A DNA stretch of 64,000 nucleotides from CAZMXI01 sp964570205 (GCA_964570205.1 CAZMXI010000001.1:12881-76880); one strand, 5' to 3'; counted from the stretch's first letter, positions 33,780-44,600 are shown. Made by a program: numbers and translations. The notes: generated from the letters alone by a model not told the origin.

Positions 33780-35927
33780 ATGTCGACACGACAGACAATG
33801 CTGGCGATCGTCCTGTGCCTTGGCATCCCCGCTTGTTGCGCCCACGCGGCGGGGCTTCTGGGCACTATCACCGTGGAACAGGGGGACGGAAATGTGGTTT
33901 TGAAGGATGACAAACTGACGCTGGAGTTCGACAGGCGCACCGGCCGGTGGGAATCACTGCGCGTTGCGGGAATCGATCGGAACCTCATTTCGCCCAGTCT
34001 CAATTCGGTAGATTTCATCGCCAACGGGCAGTCGATGATTGACAAGGCGGGAGTGAAGTTCGCGGGATGGACAGCGCAGGTGGACGCTCTTCGGCGTTGG
34101 GCCGGCGTCACCTTGCGATTCACCGTGGGTGAAGACTTTGAGCTGACCTGCGCGTACAGGCTTGTGCCCGGGAAACTGGCCATCCAGCGATTCGCCACGG
34201 CAACTCGCAAACGCACCACATCCGGCCGCGCTGTCCAGTTTGAAGGATTCACCTTTCAACTGCCCGGAATCGCGCTGGGGGAGCCTTCGGAATGCACCCT
34301 GCGAGCGCCAGGGCCGTTCTGGCCCGATCGATTCATCCATGCGGGGATGAAGTATGAGACCATGCTGGGCAAAAACGTCGGGCTGCACAGCGCACCTGAC
34401 GCGGGCTTCGGGCTGTTGGCGATGGAGAACTCCTCGCGCCAGCTCGTCATGGGAAGCTGGATGCGCACCAACGGCGAAGTGGCCTGGCAGTCGACCATTC
34501 AGCCCGCCGGCCAGCGCCTCGCCTTCCACCACCGCAATGATCGCTGTTACCGTCTTGTCTCCAACATGACGGTGGAATCGGATGTGCATCACGTGGAATT
34601 CGCGCCGGATTGGCGCGGCATCCTGGCCGCCTACCGCGACATGGCCGCCGAACAGATGCCCCTGGCGACCAACGCGCCCCCGTGGACGCGGCAGGCGATC
34701 ATCCTGGAAGTGTACCCTCGCTATTTCCCCAATGGCTTCAAGGGCATCACCGCGAGACTGCCGTTCTACAGGCATGTCGGCTTCAACGTCGTCTACCTGA
34801 TGCCGCACTGGCAAGGCGGGTATTCGCCGATCGATCCTTTCGCGGTGGATGAGCAATATGGAACCAAGCAGGATTTGCAGGCCCTGGTCAGAAGGGCGCA
34901 CGAGCTGGGGATGAAGGTGCTGTTCGATATGGTCATTCACGGCTTCAACGAGAAGAGCCGCGTGCCGGTGGACCGGCCGGAGATGTTCTGCAAGGATGAG
35001 AAGGGCCAGCTCGCGCGACATCCGGCCTGGAAGAGCATCACCACCGACTGGGCGAGCCCCGCATACCAGCAGTACATGGTCGATCTGGTGATGCACGATC
35101 TGAACACCTACGACATCGACGGATATCGCGTCGACGCTCAGACGTTCAAGGGGGCAAACTGGGACCCTGAATTGCCGTATCCGGCCTATCGAAGCGGCTC
35201 GGCGTCGCACGAGGTGATCGCCAGGATGCTCGCGGCAATGCGCGAAAGGAAGCCGGACGCCGCCATGCTGAGCGAGGTGTTCGGGCCGCTTTTCTACAGC
35301 ACCTGCGACCTGGTCCACGACAACCAGACGGAAGCTCCGCAGTGGTACCTCGAGATGATGGATAAGGGCCATCTGGACGCCACGCACTATAAGGACCACA
35401 TGGCGGACGTGCTGGACATGCTGCTTCCCGGAGCCAACCGCGTGATGTTCGCACGGAATCATGACACATCATGGTTCTACCATTTCAACGGGTATACGCC
35501 GCGGTACATGGCATTGGACACCGTGCATTGCCTCTTTGCGGCGCCGGAGGTGTTCGCGGGCGACCCGCGCCACAAGCCGAACCCGGACGACGACCCGAAG
35601 ATATATGAGCACTACCGCAGGCTGTTCGCGCTGCGCCGGGACATGCCGGAACTGGCCGACGGGCAGGTGTTGCTGCGCGAGGTGGCGTGCGACAATCGAT
35701 GGGTGTTCTCGGGCATCCGACAGAAGAACGGGAAGACGGCGTTGGTCTTGGTGTCGTTCAGCGACAAGCCACAGAAGGCGACAGTCGGGATCAAGGGCGG
35801 ATTGATCGTGGCAAGGCTCAGGGACGCTCTGGATGGAAAGGACGCCCGGATTGGGATGCTCAGACAGGGTCAGATGGCGGTGGAGATGCAACCGTTCCAG
35901 ATCCTCGTCGGGCGAACGATTAACTGA
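33780..35927 (+). CDS. Secreted GH13-like alpha-amylase family glycoside hydrolase
   Basis: 715 residues from the ATG at 33780, preceded by TTGGAGG. A signal peptide (about 1-24, ending AHAA) and a ~290-residue beta-rich N-terminal domain precede a (beta/alpha)8 barrel. Barrel motifs: GFNVVYLMPHWQGG, nucleophile D452 in GYRVDAQTF, acid/base E499 in MLSEVFGP, and D562 in ARNHDTSW. The retaining catalytic triad is therefore intact. The last ~90 residues form the C-terminal beta domain. It acts on alpha-glucans or related alpha-glycosides; the exact subfamily is uncertain because the N-terminal domain is unusual. Divergent from the sulfatase by 116 bases. Confidence 0.85.
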   Translation: MSTRQTMLAIVLCLGIPACCAHAAGLLGTITVEQGDGNVVLKDDKLTLEFDRRTGRWESLRVAGIDRNLISPSLNSVDFIANGQSMIDKAGVKFAGWTAQVDALRRWAGVTLRFTVGEDFELTCAYRLVPGKLAIQRFATATRKRTTSGRAVQFEGFTFQLPGIALGEPSECTLRAPGPFWPDRFIHAGMKYETMLGKNVGLHSAPDAGFGLLAMENSSRQLVMGSWMRTNGEVAWQSTIQPAGQRLAFHHRNDRCYRLVSNMTVESDVHHVEFAPDWRGILAAYRDMAAEQMPLATNAPPWTRQAIILEVYPRYFPNGFKGITARLPFYRHVGFNVVYLMPHWQGGYSPIDPFAVDEQYGTKQDLQALVRRAHELGMKVLFDMVIHGFNEKSRVPVDRPEMFCKDEKGQLARHPAWKSITTDWASPAYQQYMVDLVMHDLNTYDIDGYRVDAQTFKGANWDPELPYPAYRSGSASHEVIARMLAAMRERKPDAAMLSEVFGPLFYSTCDLVHDNQTEAPQWYLEMMDKGHLDATHYKDHMADVLDMLLPGANRVMFARNHDTSWFYHFNGYTPRYMALDTVHCLFAAPEVFAGDPRHKPNPDDDPKIYEHYRRLFALRRDMPELADGQVLLREVACDNRWVFSGIRQKNGKTALVLVSFSDKPQKATVGIKGGLIVARLRDALDGKDARIGMLRQGQMAVEMQPFQILVGRTIN

Positions 35928-35988
35928 GCGATTCGCGGCCTTTGACGAATGAACGGGCGCCGCCCGCGCAGACGTGGCGCGATTGCGG

Positions 35989-37776
35989 TCAATCTTCGGA
36001 TTGCAGGATCGCCATGAAGGCTTCCTGGGGGATGTCCACCGACCCGACGCGCTTCATGCGCTTCTTGCCTTCCTTCTGTTTCTCCAGCAGCTTGCGTTTG
36101 CGCGTGATATCGCCGCCGTAGCACTTGGCCGTGACGTTCTTGCCGACAGACTTGATGGTTTCTCGGGCAATGATCTTGCCGCCGATGGCCGCCTGAAGCG
36201 GAATCTCGAACAAGTGTCGGTCGATCTCCTGCTTCAGCCTGATCAGCAGCTTCCGGCCGCGGGACTCGGCTTTGTCTCGGTGAGCGATCACCGAAAGGGC
36301 ATCCACGCGGTCGCCGTTAACGAGAATGTCCATTTTCACCAGGTTCTCAGCCCGGAAGCCGATGAACTCGTAATCCATCGTGCCATAGCCCTTGGTGACG
36401 CTCTTGAGGCGGTCGTAGAAGTCGTAGATGACCTCGGCAAGGGGGATTTCATACTGGAGGATGACGCGGGTGGCGCCGATGTACTCCGTCTTCTTATAAG
36501 TGCCGCGGCGATCCTCGCAGAGCTTCATCAGGCCACCGACACAGTCGGCCGGACAGATGAGGTTCATCAGGATGTAAGGTTCGCGGATCTCCTGGACATG
36601 AGTGAGATCGGGAAGTTCGCTGGGCGCGTCGATGCGCCTGGTCGAATTGTCGGTCAGGAGGATTTCGTAGGTGACGGTGGGCGCGGTTTGGACCACATCG
36701 ATATGAAACTCACGCTCGAGCCGCTCCTGGATGATTTCCATGTGGAGCAGACCCAGGAAGCCACAGCGGAATCCAAAGCCAAGGGCATCGGAGCTTTCCG
36801 GGGCGAAGGTGAAACTGGCATCGTTGAGCTGGAGGCGGTCCATGGCATCGCGCAGCTCATCGTACTGGGTGGTCCCGCCCGGGTAGAAATCGCAGAAGAC
36901 CATCTGCTGGATGGGCTTATAGCCGGGCAGGGCCTCGGGGGCGGGATTGGCCACATCGGTGACGGTGTCGCCTATGCGGACATCGTGCAGGTCCTTGATG
37001 GCCGCGACCAAGAAGCCCACCTCGCCGGCGCCGATGCGCTCCACCTGCTTGGGACGAGGCATGAGCTTGCCCAGATCGGTCACCAGGTACTCTCGCTGCG
37101 TGCCCATGAAGCGGATCTTCTGGCCCTTGTTCAACTCGCCATCGACTACGCGAATGTAGGCAATCACGCCTCGATAGTCATCGTAGATGCTGTCGAAGAT
37201 CAGGGCACGCGTCGGGGCGCTGGCCTTGCCCCGGGGCGCGGGAAGCCGCTTGCAGAGCCTGCCCAGCAGGTCGTCAATGCCCTGTCCCGTCTTGGCCGAC
37301 ACCAGGATGCACTCCTCGGCGGCAAAACCGAGCACCTGTTCCAGTTCCTCCGCCACCTCGACCGGCCGGGCCGAGGCCAGATCGATCTTGTTGATGACCG
37401 GAATGATCTCCAGGCCGGCGTCAACCGCGGCGTACGCATTGGCCACCGTCTGCGCCTGTACGCCCTGGGTGGCATCCACCACGAGGATCGCGCCTTCGCA
37501 CGCCTGCAGCGCCTTTTGGACCTCATAGTGGAAGTCCACGTGCCCCGGCGTGTCAATGAAGTTCAGCATGAACTCCTCGCCGTTGTTGGTGTGAAACACC
37601 GTCACGGCGGAGGCTTTGATCGTTATGCCTCGCTCGCGTTCAAGATCCATGTCGTCGAGGATCTGCTCCTTGAACTCGCGCTCGGTAATGGCGCCGGCGC
37701 GCATCAGCAGGCGGTCGGACAAGGTGGACTTGCCATGATCGATGTGGGCAATGATGGAGAAGTTGCGAATCTGCAT
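35989..37776 (-). CDS. lepA: Translation elongation factor 4 (LepA)
   Basis: 595 residues from MQIRNFSIIAHIDHGKST; an ATG seven codons upstream is less likely. A ribosomal GTPase that back-translocates or aids initiation. G1 is AHIDHGKST (10-18), G2 is RERGITIK, G3 is DTPGHVDF, G4 is NKID, G5 is SAKTGQG. The LepA-specific C-terminal domain is present (KNVTAKCYGGDITRKRKLLEKQ). Length equals the family norm (~600). It stands alone, with 247 bases between it and the end of the upstream minus-strand operon. Confidence 0.97.
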   Translation of the reverse strand: MQIRNFSIIAHIDHGKSTLSDRLLMRAGAITEREFKEQILDDMDLERERGITIKASAVTVFHTNNGEEFMLNFIDTPGHVDFHYEVQKALQACEGAILVVDATQGVQAQTVANAYAAVDAGLEIIPVINKIDLASARPVEVAEELEQVLGFAAEECILVSAKTGQGIDDLLGRLCKRLPAPRGKASAPTRALIFDSIYDDYRGVIAYIRVVDGELNKGQKIRFMGTQREYLVTDLGKLMPRPKQVERIGAGEVGFLVAAIKDLHDVRIGDTVTDVANPAPEALPGYKPIQQMVFCDFYPGGTTQYDELRDAMDRLQLNDASFTFAPESSDALGFGFRCGFLGLLHMEIIQERLEREFHIDVVQTAPTVTYEILLTDNSTRRIDAPSELPDLTHVQEIREPYILMNLICPADCVGGLMKLCEDRRGTYKKTEYIGATRVILQYEIPLAEVIYDFYDRLKSVTKGYGTMDYEFIGFRAENLVKMDILVNGDRVDALSVIAHRDKAESRGRKLLIRLKQEIDRHLFEIPLQAAIGGKIIARETIKSVGKNVTAKCYGGDITRKRKLLEKQKEGKKRMKRVGSVDIPQEAFMAILQSED

Positions 37777-38004
37777 GCTGCTACAGGGAATCCTCATTCA
37801 GAAGACAGATCGGCCATTGTACGAGCAAGTTACGCCGGCGACAAATCGGCCGCAGCACGCCCACGGACCGCCACGGTCGCCGCAGCTCGCGAAGATCACA
37901 CAAGTGTATGCTCCCAAATGTTTTGCGACCGCATCCAGAAGCGCGAGCATCGTCGAGGTTGCAGCGTGGCCGTCAAACCTGCATTCCTCGACGCCTGGAT
38001 GAGA

Positions 38005-38025
38005 AGGCAACATGCGATGTTGCCT
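38005..38025 (-). terminator. Hairpin at the end of the MoxR/BatA operon
   Basis: Perfect 9-bp stem AGGCAACAT / ATGTTGCCT with a 3-base loop, overlapping the stop codon of the last gene of the minus-strand operon. The following bases (TCTCATCC on the minus strand) are a poor T-tract, so it could be a weak terminator or a stabilising 3' hairpin. Confidence 0.5.
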
Positions 38026-39247
38026 ACGGCTTAGGCTGGGTCGCCGGGCGGGTGTTCGGCAAGGCGGGCGCGGGTTTGTCGCGAAGCAATGCCGGTTCGA
38101 TCCAGTTGAAGTGGTCCTGGGTGTCGTTAGCGGCACCAAAATCCACTTCCAGCGTCAGTACCTTTGCGGACTTCGGCAGGTCGATCATCACTACGGGGGC
38201 AAGCGTGCCGGCACGGAAGTCTTTCTGCTCGTGCACCACCCGTCCATCAAGCTTGATGCATACCGTGACATCGGCAAATTCGCGTCGCAGGTCCGTGGCA
38301 ATCGCATACTGCGTGCGAAAGACCTCATACCGCCCGTCCAGCGCGTAATCCAGCCGCGAGTAGGCGTGAACGCCGATGCCCCGGAAGAATCGTCGTCCGG
38401 CGAACTCGATCGGCTTGCCGGAGACCGTCTGGTCCATGCGCGTGGGCCAGGAGGACGACCCGAAAAACGGCACCTGAATCGCCTGATCAGGAGCGCGCGA
38501 CGATAGCCAACTCACCGGCCCATTGAGCTGCTCGATCCCGCCGACGGCCGACAGCGGCAACTCGCGGCTGGTCTTGTCGCTCAGTCCGAGGCTCACCCGA
38601 TCGCCCTGGACCCGTACCGAGAGCGCGGTGAAGGTGGACCCATCGCCCAGCCGCAGCCGGAATGTCGGCCCGGCGCCGGCCGGCGGCCTCCCCGCCGAAG
38701 CGAAGAGGATCGCATCGATCGCATCCAGTGGAACATCCAGGTCGCCGGATGCGCTACTGATCTTCACCCGCGTTTCATTGACATCGATCACGATCCCGCT
38801 GGCACGGTCGCCGTTGCTCAGGAGGATGATGTCTTCAGTGCGGTTGCGATCGACGCCGTCGGGCATCTTGCCCTGCCGAACCATGCCGCGGATGCTCTTC
38901 AAGGACAGCTTGAGCTGTCCCAGCAACTGACTGCGCCAAACAACGTGCTCGTTCTCGTAGCCGGTGGGGTCGCCCATCAGGCGGTCTCCGCTCAGCAGGA
39001 TCAGGGTGAACTTGCCCTGGGCGGCAGCAAGGCCGGAAGAGCGCTCAACCTGCAGAAACTGATCGAATGGCACCGTGACCGGCCCGCCCTGCCCCATGGC
39101 AGTCGCCTGCACTCCCGTTCCATCGATCGCCTGAAGTGCCACCGGCCTTTGGTTGAAATCGGCAGTGGTGAGCACCCAGCCGGAATCGGCGCGGGCCAAG
39201 CCTGCGACCAGCACAATCCCAAGAAGCCCCAAACCAACGAAACGCAT
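38024..39247 (-). CDS. Exported protein with NPCBM-like C-terminal domain
   Basis: 407 residues with a signal peptide (about 1-20, ending LARA). The middle contains a repeated beta motif (ITLDG-like: ILLSNGDRASGIVIDVN). The C-terminal ~150 residues look like an NPCBM carbohydrate-binding domain (FRGIGVHAYSRLDYAL, then DLRREFADVTVCIKLDGRVV, then LTLEVDFGAANDTQDHFNW). The very end is a Pro/Thr/Gln tail (TRPATQPKP). It is the last gene of the eight-gene minus-strand run, 51 bases after the preceding one, so it is likely coexpressed with the MoxR cluster; its ligand is unknown. Confidence 0.78.
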   Translation of the reverse strand: MRFVGLGLLGIVLVAGLARADSGWVLTTADFNQRPVALQAIDGTGVQATAMGQGGPVTVPFDQFLQVERSSGLAAAQGKFTLILLSGDRLMGDPTGYENEHVVWRSQLLGQLKLSLKSIRGMVRQGKMPDGVDRNRTEDIILLSNGDRASGIVIDVNETRVKISSASGDLDVPLDAIDAILFASAGRPPAGAGPTFRLRLGDGSTFTALSVRVQGDRVSLGLSDKTSRELPLSAVGGIEQLNGPVSWLSSRAPDQAIQVPFFGSSSWPTRMDQTVSGKPIEFAGRRFFRGIGVHAYSRLDYALDGRYEVFRTQYAIATDLRREFADVTVCIKLDGRVVHEQKDFRAGTLAPVVMIDLPKSAKVLTLEVDFGAANDTQDHFNWIEPALLRDKPAPALPNTRPATQPKP

Positions 39248-39298
39248 CGCGTCCTGCCCTCTCGAAGATGCACCCTGAACGAACGCCTACGCCTGGGC

Positions 39299-40438
39299 CT
39301 ACGAGCCTGGGCCCTTTCCGTGGAACACCGGCAGGTAGCGATTCGGCATCTGGAGGATGATGAGCGCCATCGCCGTGGCGTACTCCTGCCCAGCCTCGCC
39401 GTTCCACGAGCCGTCACGCTGCTGCCGGCGGATCAGTTCATCCCGGATGATCGGGTAATAACTTGACCAGTACTCCCCCCCGGCCAGAAACATCGCCTGT
39501 GTCGCGTAATAGTGACCGTAGAAGTAGAACCCACCGGAAAAACCGTCAAATCCGCCCCGGCCACCGTTCCCAACCGCCATACGGGTGAACTGCTTCAGGT
39601 AGTCCAGGCCTTTCTTCAGGTCGTTGCCCTCAAACACCCCGGCGTAGTAGAGGCTGGCGACGCCCGCGGCGGACCGCGGAAAGGCCGAGCCGGAGCCCTG
39701 CCCGGCCATATACGAGAAGCCGCCGTCGGCGTTCTGGCACCGCCGGACATACTGTACCGCGGCGCTGATCGTCTCCTTCTCGACCTTGATGCCCGCGTCG
39801 CGCGCCGCACGAAGCCCCATGATCTCGGTGATGGTGACGGAAATATCGGCGTCGGCCGCCACAGGTTGATAGCGCCAGCCGCCTTCGCGGTTTTGTGTCT
39901 TCTCAATCAGGCGCACGGCCTTCTGCAGCCTCTCTTTCACCTCGTCGTCCGGCGCCATGCCGTAAATCTCGCCCAGGAAGAGCGTTGCAAAGCCGTGCCC
40001 ATACATTGCGCCATGCGAGTTGTCGGAGGCGATCAGCCCGGATTCCTGGCACGAGGTCATCACGAACTCCAGGCATTTTCGGACTTCCCCGCCGTACTTC
40101 CCCCGGCCGGGCAGGTTGCCCGCCGACATGAACGCCAGCCCGCCCAGCGCCGTGATGCCCGCATGGCCATTGACGCCGCCATAGCCGCCGCTGCGGCCAA
40201 AACTGCCGTTCTTGCCCTGGCTCTTGGCGAGATACTCGAGTCCTGCGGCAATGGCCTTCTGAGCCTCGGGCGTAATCTCATCGCCGCGAACCTGGTTCGG
40301 ACGGTCCGCAATGTCCAGTTTCTTGTCCTTTGCGGCGTCGGCACCGGCAAGCGGATGCGCCAGGGCGAGGAGGATCGACACCTGCAATCCGCCAAGAGCG
40401 ATGAGCTTGAGAAGTTGCAGCTTGCCGGAATCGATCAT
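39299..40438 (-). CDS. Exported prenyltransferase/squalene-cyclase-fold protein, copy 1
   Basis: 379 residues from the ATG at 40436-40438. A signal peptide precedes an alpha/alpha toroid made of prenyltransferase/squalene-oxidase repeats (repeated GGWRYQP, DGGFSYMAGQG, RDGSWNGEAG; QW-like motifs). No DXDD cyclase or prenyltransferase catalytic motif is visible and the export signal argues against terpene chemistry, so it probably serves as a binding scaffold. The adjacent gene (40511) is a close paralog sharing long near-identical blocks (GNLPGRGKYG, GHGFATLFL). It belongs to the MoxR operon. A Gly-rich loop (GNGGRGGFDGFSGG) distinguishes this copy. Confidence 0.82.
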   Translation of the reverse strand: MIDSGKLQLLKLIALGGLQVSILLALAHPLAGADAAKDKKLDIADRPNQVRGDEITPEAQKAIAAGLEYLAKSQGKNGSFGRSGGYGGVNGHAGITALGGLAFMSAGNLPGRGKYGGEVRKCLEFVMTSCQESGLIASDNSHGAMYGHGFATLFLGEIYGMAPDDEVKERLQKAVRLIEKTQNREGGWRYQPVAADADISVTITEIMGLRAARDAGIKVEKETISAAVQYVRRCQNADGGFSYMAGQGSGSAFPRSAAGVASLYYAGVFEGNDLKKGLDYLKQFTRMAVGNGGRGGFDGFSGGFYFYGHYYATQAMFLAGGEYWSSYYPIIRDELIRRQQRDGSWNGEAGQEYATAMALIILQMPNRYLPVFHGKGPGS

Positions 40439-40510
40439 CGGGCCTGACTCCCTGTACAGCGTGCACGATCCAAGACCACGGGCAAATGGGCAAGAACATC
40501 CGGGCACGGC

Positions 40511-41632
40511 CTATTCCGCGCCTTTGCCATGGAACACCGGCAGATACCGGTTGGGCATCTGCAGCACGATCAATGCCATGGCCGTTGCATATTCGGTTCC
40601 GGCTTCCCCGGTCCAGGACCCGTTGACCTTGTTCTGGCGTTGAACCAGCCGGTCACGGATGGCCGGATAATAAACCGCCCAGTACTCGCCGCCCGCCAGG
40701 AACATCGCCTGGGAGGCATAGTAATGACCATAGAAAAAGTAGCTGTCCTCCTCGGCCATGCCGCTGCCAGGTCGAAACTGCTTGAGGTATTTCAGTCCGC
40801 GATCCAGATCATTGCCCTGAAAGATGCCCGCATAGTAAAGTGTGGCGACGCCCGCCGCGGAACGGGCATATCCCGACCCTGAACCCTGTCCCGCGACATA
40901 GCTGAATCCGCCGTCGGGATTCTGGCACCGGCGAACATAGCCCACGGCCCGGTTGATCGTCTCCTTCTCCACTTTGATCCCGGCATCTCGGGCGGCCCGA
41001 AGCGCCATCACCGAGGCAATCGTTACCGAGATGTCGGCATCATACGGCACCGGCTGATAACGCCAGCCCCCTTCGTGGTTCTGGCAACGTTCCAGAAGGC
41101 GAACCGCCTTGCGCAGTTTCTCTTTCAGCTCGTCCTCGGCTCCACCCATGCCATAGATCTCCGCCAGGAACAGCGTCGCGAAGCCATGCCCGTACATGGC
41201 CCCATGCGCCTGGTCGGAGGTGATCAGCCCCGATTCCTGGCAATTGGCCAGGATATAGTCGAGGCACTTCTGTACATTCTGGCCGTACTTGCCCCGACCG
41301 GGCAGATTCCCTGACGACATGTAGGCAATGCCCGCCAGTGCGGTGATGCCGGCATGTCCCATGGAGGATGAATAGACGAACGATCCGTTGGGGCGAAGCT
41401 TCTGCTGGGCGGCCAGGAACTCAAGCCCCTTGGCGACCGCCTGCCGCTGCGCCTCGTTGATCTCGGTGCCGGCAACCTGATTGGGCTTGGCGGCGATTTC
41501 CTTTGGCTTGTCGGCGGCCAGTGCAACCGAGTGCAATAATGGCGAGATCCCAAGCGCCAGCACCCCCACCCAGGTGATCGGACGTAACGCGCAATGGGAT
41601 CGGCGTCGTACTGTCATGGCAATGGCTTTCAC
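40511..41632 (-). CDS. Exported prenyltransferase/squalene-cyclase-fold protein, copy 2
   Basis: 373 residues; the ATG at 41632 lies 3 bases after the upstream stop (alternative Met at 41617). Signal peptide ends near ALAAD. The same toroid fold and repeats as the downstream paralog are present: GGWRYQPVPYDADIS, DGGFSYVAGQGSG, GSWTGEAGTEYATAMAL and the end NRYLPVFHGKG. The loop that is Gly-rich in copy 1 is EEDSYFF here. The tandem arrangement indicates local duplication. Tight coupling to the 1390-residue gene upstream suggests related function, possibly at the membrane or cell surface. Confidence 0.82.
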   Translation of the reverse strand: MKAIAMTVRRRSHCALRPITWVGVLALGISPLLHSVALAADKPKEIAAKPNQVAGTEINEAQRQAVAKGLEFLAAQQKLRPNGSFVYSSSMGHAGITALAGIAYMSSGNLPGRGKYGQNVQKCLDYILANCQESGLITSDQAHGAMYGHGFATLFLAEIYGMGGAEDELKEKLRKAVRLLERCQNHEGGWRYQPVPYDADISVTIASVMALRAARDAGIKVEKETINRAVGYVRRCQNPDGGFSYVAGQGSGSGYARSAAGVATLYYAGIFQGNDLDRGLKYLKQFRPGSGMAEEDSYFFYGHYYASQAMFLAGGEYWAVYYPAIRDRLVQRQNKVNGSWTGEAGTEYATAMALIVLQMPNRYLPVFHGKGAE

Positions 41633-41635
41633 GGC

Positions 41636-44600
41636 TTAACGCTGCTCGGTGGCCTTGCGGCTCATCATCTCATAGTAATCGCGAATGAGTTTCTCGTACT
41701 TCGGAATGCTCTTGTCCTGAGCGCCTTCAATAATCGCCTTGATCTCGCGCGGGGTCAGGCCACCCCATTCGCCGGCTTTCTCACGGATGTCCTGGCCGGA
41801 AACGGTGTTGTCCTGCGTGCCGCGCATCGCCTCGGAGCCCGCGGGCTGGTTACCCTGATTCGACTGGGAAATGCCGGTGTTCTGTTGGCCCATGTTCTGG
41901 CCCTGATTGGGATCCTGGCCGGGCCGCTGACCGGGCTGGCGTCCCTGCTGAGGGCGGGACTGCGCCTGCTGCGCCTGGGCAAGCTTGATCAGGTTGTCCA
42001 GGCTCAGGACGATGCGATCCTGGATCGCCTGCGTGGTCTTGCCGGGGTCGTGGTCCAGCGCCAGACGCTGGCGCGAACGGGCCATGCGCTGCCCGGCGGC
42101 CTTCACGTCATCGGTGAGCTGATCGTCGCCGCTCTTGGAACCCAGCAGCCAATCCTCCAGCTCGTCATTCTCGATCTGGTCAACGCTTGCCTCTTCGGGC
42201 AGCTTGTCCTTCGGATCCGGCTCGGGGTCAAGCTTGACTTGGCCACGGGATGCTTTCTGGAGCAGCGTGTCCAGCAGGTTGCGCAACTCGCCTTGCCGCC
42301 CACCCAGCCCCACGAGCTTCGGCTGGTCGGGATTGGGCTGCTGATTCAGGACTTTGGTCGCCTTGTTGACCGCAAGCTGAAGCTCCTTGAGCAGTCGCAG
42401 TTCGGCCTCCGTCGGCAGCCGCGGCTTCGGAGCGCCGCTCCCGCCGCCGCCCCCACCGCCATCACCGTGGAAATCGGTCTGGCGGGGCTTAACCGCCAGG
42501 CTCTTGATCATCGCATCGAGCTGATCCACAATGCGCTGCTCCTCGGTCCGAGTGACGATGCCTGTGTCGGGCTTGCCAAGCATATCCCTGACCTCGCCCA
42601 TGCTCTTGACGATGTCCTGGTTTGCCCAGACATACACAACGCCGCCCAGGGCCGACAGCGATTCTTCGAGCTTCTTGGTCTGATCGGCGAGCGCACCTTG
42701 CTCGCCCGGAAGCCGGTTCAGGCTCACGGCATCGCGGCGGCTGAGGGTGCCATCGGAAAGTCGCTCGGCCTTGTCGATGCGGGTGGTCTCGGTGTTGATC
42801 TTCTCCTGTTCAGCGCGAATCTTCTCATAGAGCTGTCGTACCGTCTCGCGGTTGGCCTGGTCAAGCTGATCGTTGACGTCCTTGGCCAGCTCATCCACCT
42901 TCTTCATCGCGTCTTCCAGCGTGGCCAGGGCCCGGACCTGATTGGGGTCATATGCCTCGGCAAGCTGCGTGGCTTTCAGGACAACAATGGCTCGCTCCAT
43001 GTGACCGGCGGCTTTGGAGAGGATGGCCGCCACCTCGACACCGCCGCGTTGCACGTTCTCGGCCGTCTTGGCCACATCCCGGGAGTTGGTCTCGGTCTGT
43101 ATCTGTGAACGGGTCAGCACCTCGTTGCCGGGGATGGCGGGCTGCTTGTCGCGGATACGCTCGGCCTGGAGCAGTAGCTCATCCGTCACGAGCTTCAGCA
43201 GGTCTTCACCACCGCGCAGCCGAAGGTTGTCGATGTTGTGGCCCGCCTGCCGGCGGATCAGGTTCCCGACCAGCTCTTCCAGCTTGGCCAGATCCTTCGC
43301 GAGCTGCTCAAGTTTGCGGCGCTCGGCTTCCCGCAACGTATCGAGCATGATCTGCAGGCCCAGTTCTGCCTGCTTCTGGCGGGCCTGCGCCTGGGCCTGT
43401 TGATTCTGCTGCGCGGCCTGTGACGCCTGCTGCATGTTGCTGGACACCTGCTGCTGCTGCGACTGCTGCGCCGCCCGCTTCATCGCCTCAGCGGTCGCCG
43501 GGTCGCTCTTCTGGGTCTGCGTGCCGGCTTTATTCAGGTCAGCAGTGAGCTTGTCGGTCTTGTCGGCCAGTTCCTTCTGCCGCCTGGCGATGTCGTCCAG
43601 GGCCTTCTTCTCTTCGGGGGTGAGTTTGCCCGGGTCCTTGCCGATCGTCTGGTTGCCGGCATTGCTGGTCTGCTTCGAAAGATTCTGCTGATCGTTCAAC
43701 AACGAGCGAACCTGCTCGATCAGCCGGTCGAACATGCCCAGGGACCCCATCTTCTCCAACGCCTGGCCGAGTTTCTCGGAGGCCTGCTGCTGGCTGGTCT
43801 CGGCCTGCTTGATGTTCTCGTTGCGATGGCCGGCCTGTTGCTGACGCTCCTCGTCGGTTCGGGCGTTGCGCGGGTCGGCGTTCTGGTTGGCCTCGCTGAG
43901 CCTGCGCGTGGCTTCGCCCATCGGTTTGTCAGCCGCATCGCCCAGGGCGGTCTTAACGTCGCGTGCGATGTCCTTCAGCTCCTGATTATCCGATCGGTTG
44001 TCGTTCAACCGTTGCTCGACATCATTCATCGTCCCGGAGAGTTGCCGCGTCTGACTCGTCACCGCGCTCTGCTGATCGGCCAGGCGGTTCAGGGCGGCCC
44101 GGTCGGCCGGATCCATCTGCTGTTTTCCCTCGGTGTCCTTGCGAAGGTTCTGCGTCTCGGTCTTGATGCGGTTCTGGGCGTTCTGCGCCTGCTTGACTCG
44201 CTCGGCCACCGCCCGCATGGCGTCGGTGATCTGGTTCGAGAGGGTCTCTTGGCTGACGATGTTGATCTTGAGCCTGCCGCTGATGGCCGGCTCATGGTAC
44301 TTGCCGTTCAGCTCGTAGTTGTCCGTCACCCTGATGTGATACTCCAGCACGTCGCCGGGTTTGAGGTTGGCATCGGGGATTCTCGCCAGTTCCCATTCGT
44401 GGTGGATGCGAAACCGCTTGCGCTGAACGCTGGATTCGACCGGCGACCACGCCTCCAGCGGTATTTCCCAGTGTTTCTTGTCGCCAAGGCGGTCAATGAC
44501 AAGCGTCATGGACTTGATGTCAAAGTCATCCTCGGCCAGAGCCTGAAGGTGCACCACGGCGACAGGCGTGTTGTCCTGATTGCTGCGGGGGTTCTCGATC

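Noticed and set aside
37798..38139. 113-residue minus-strand frame between the NPCBM gene and lepA
   Set aside because: It overlaps the hairpin and the NPCBM gene's end in another frame, has mixed composition and no family resemblance.
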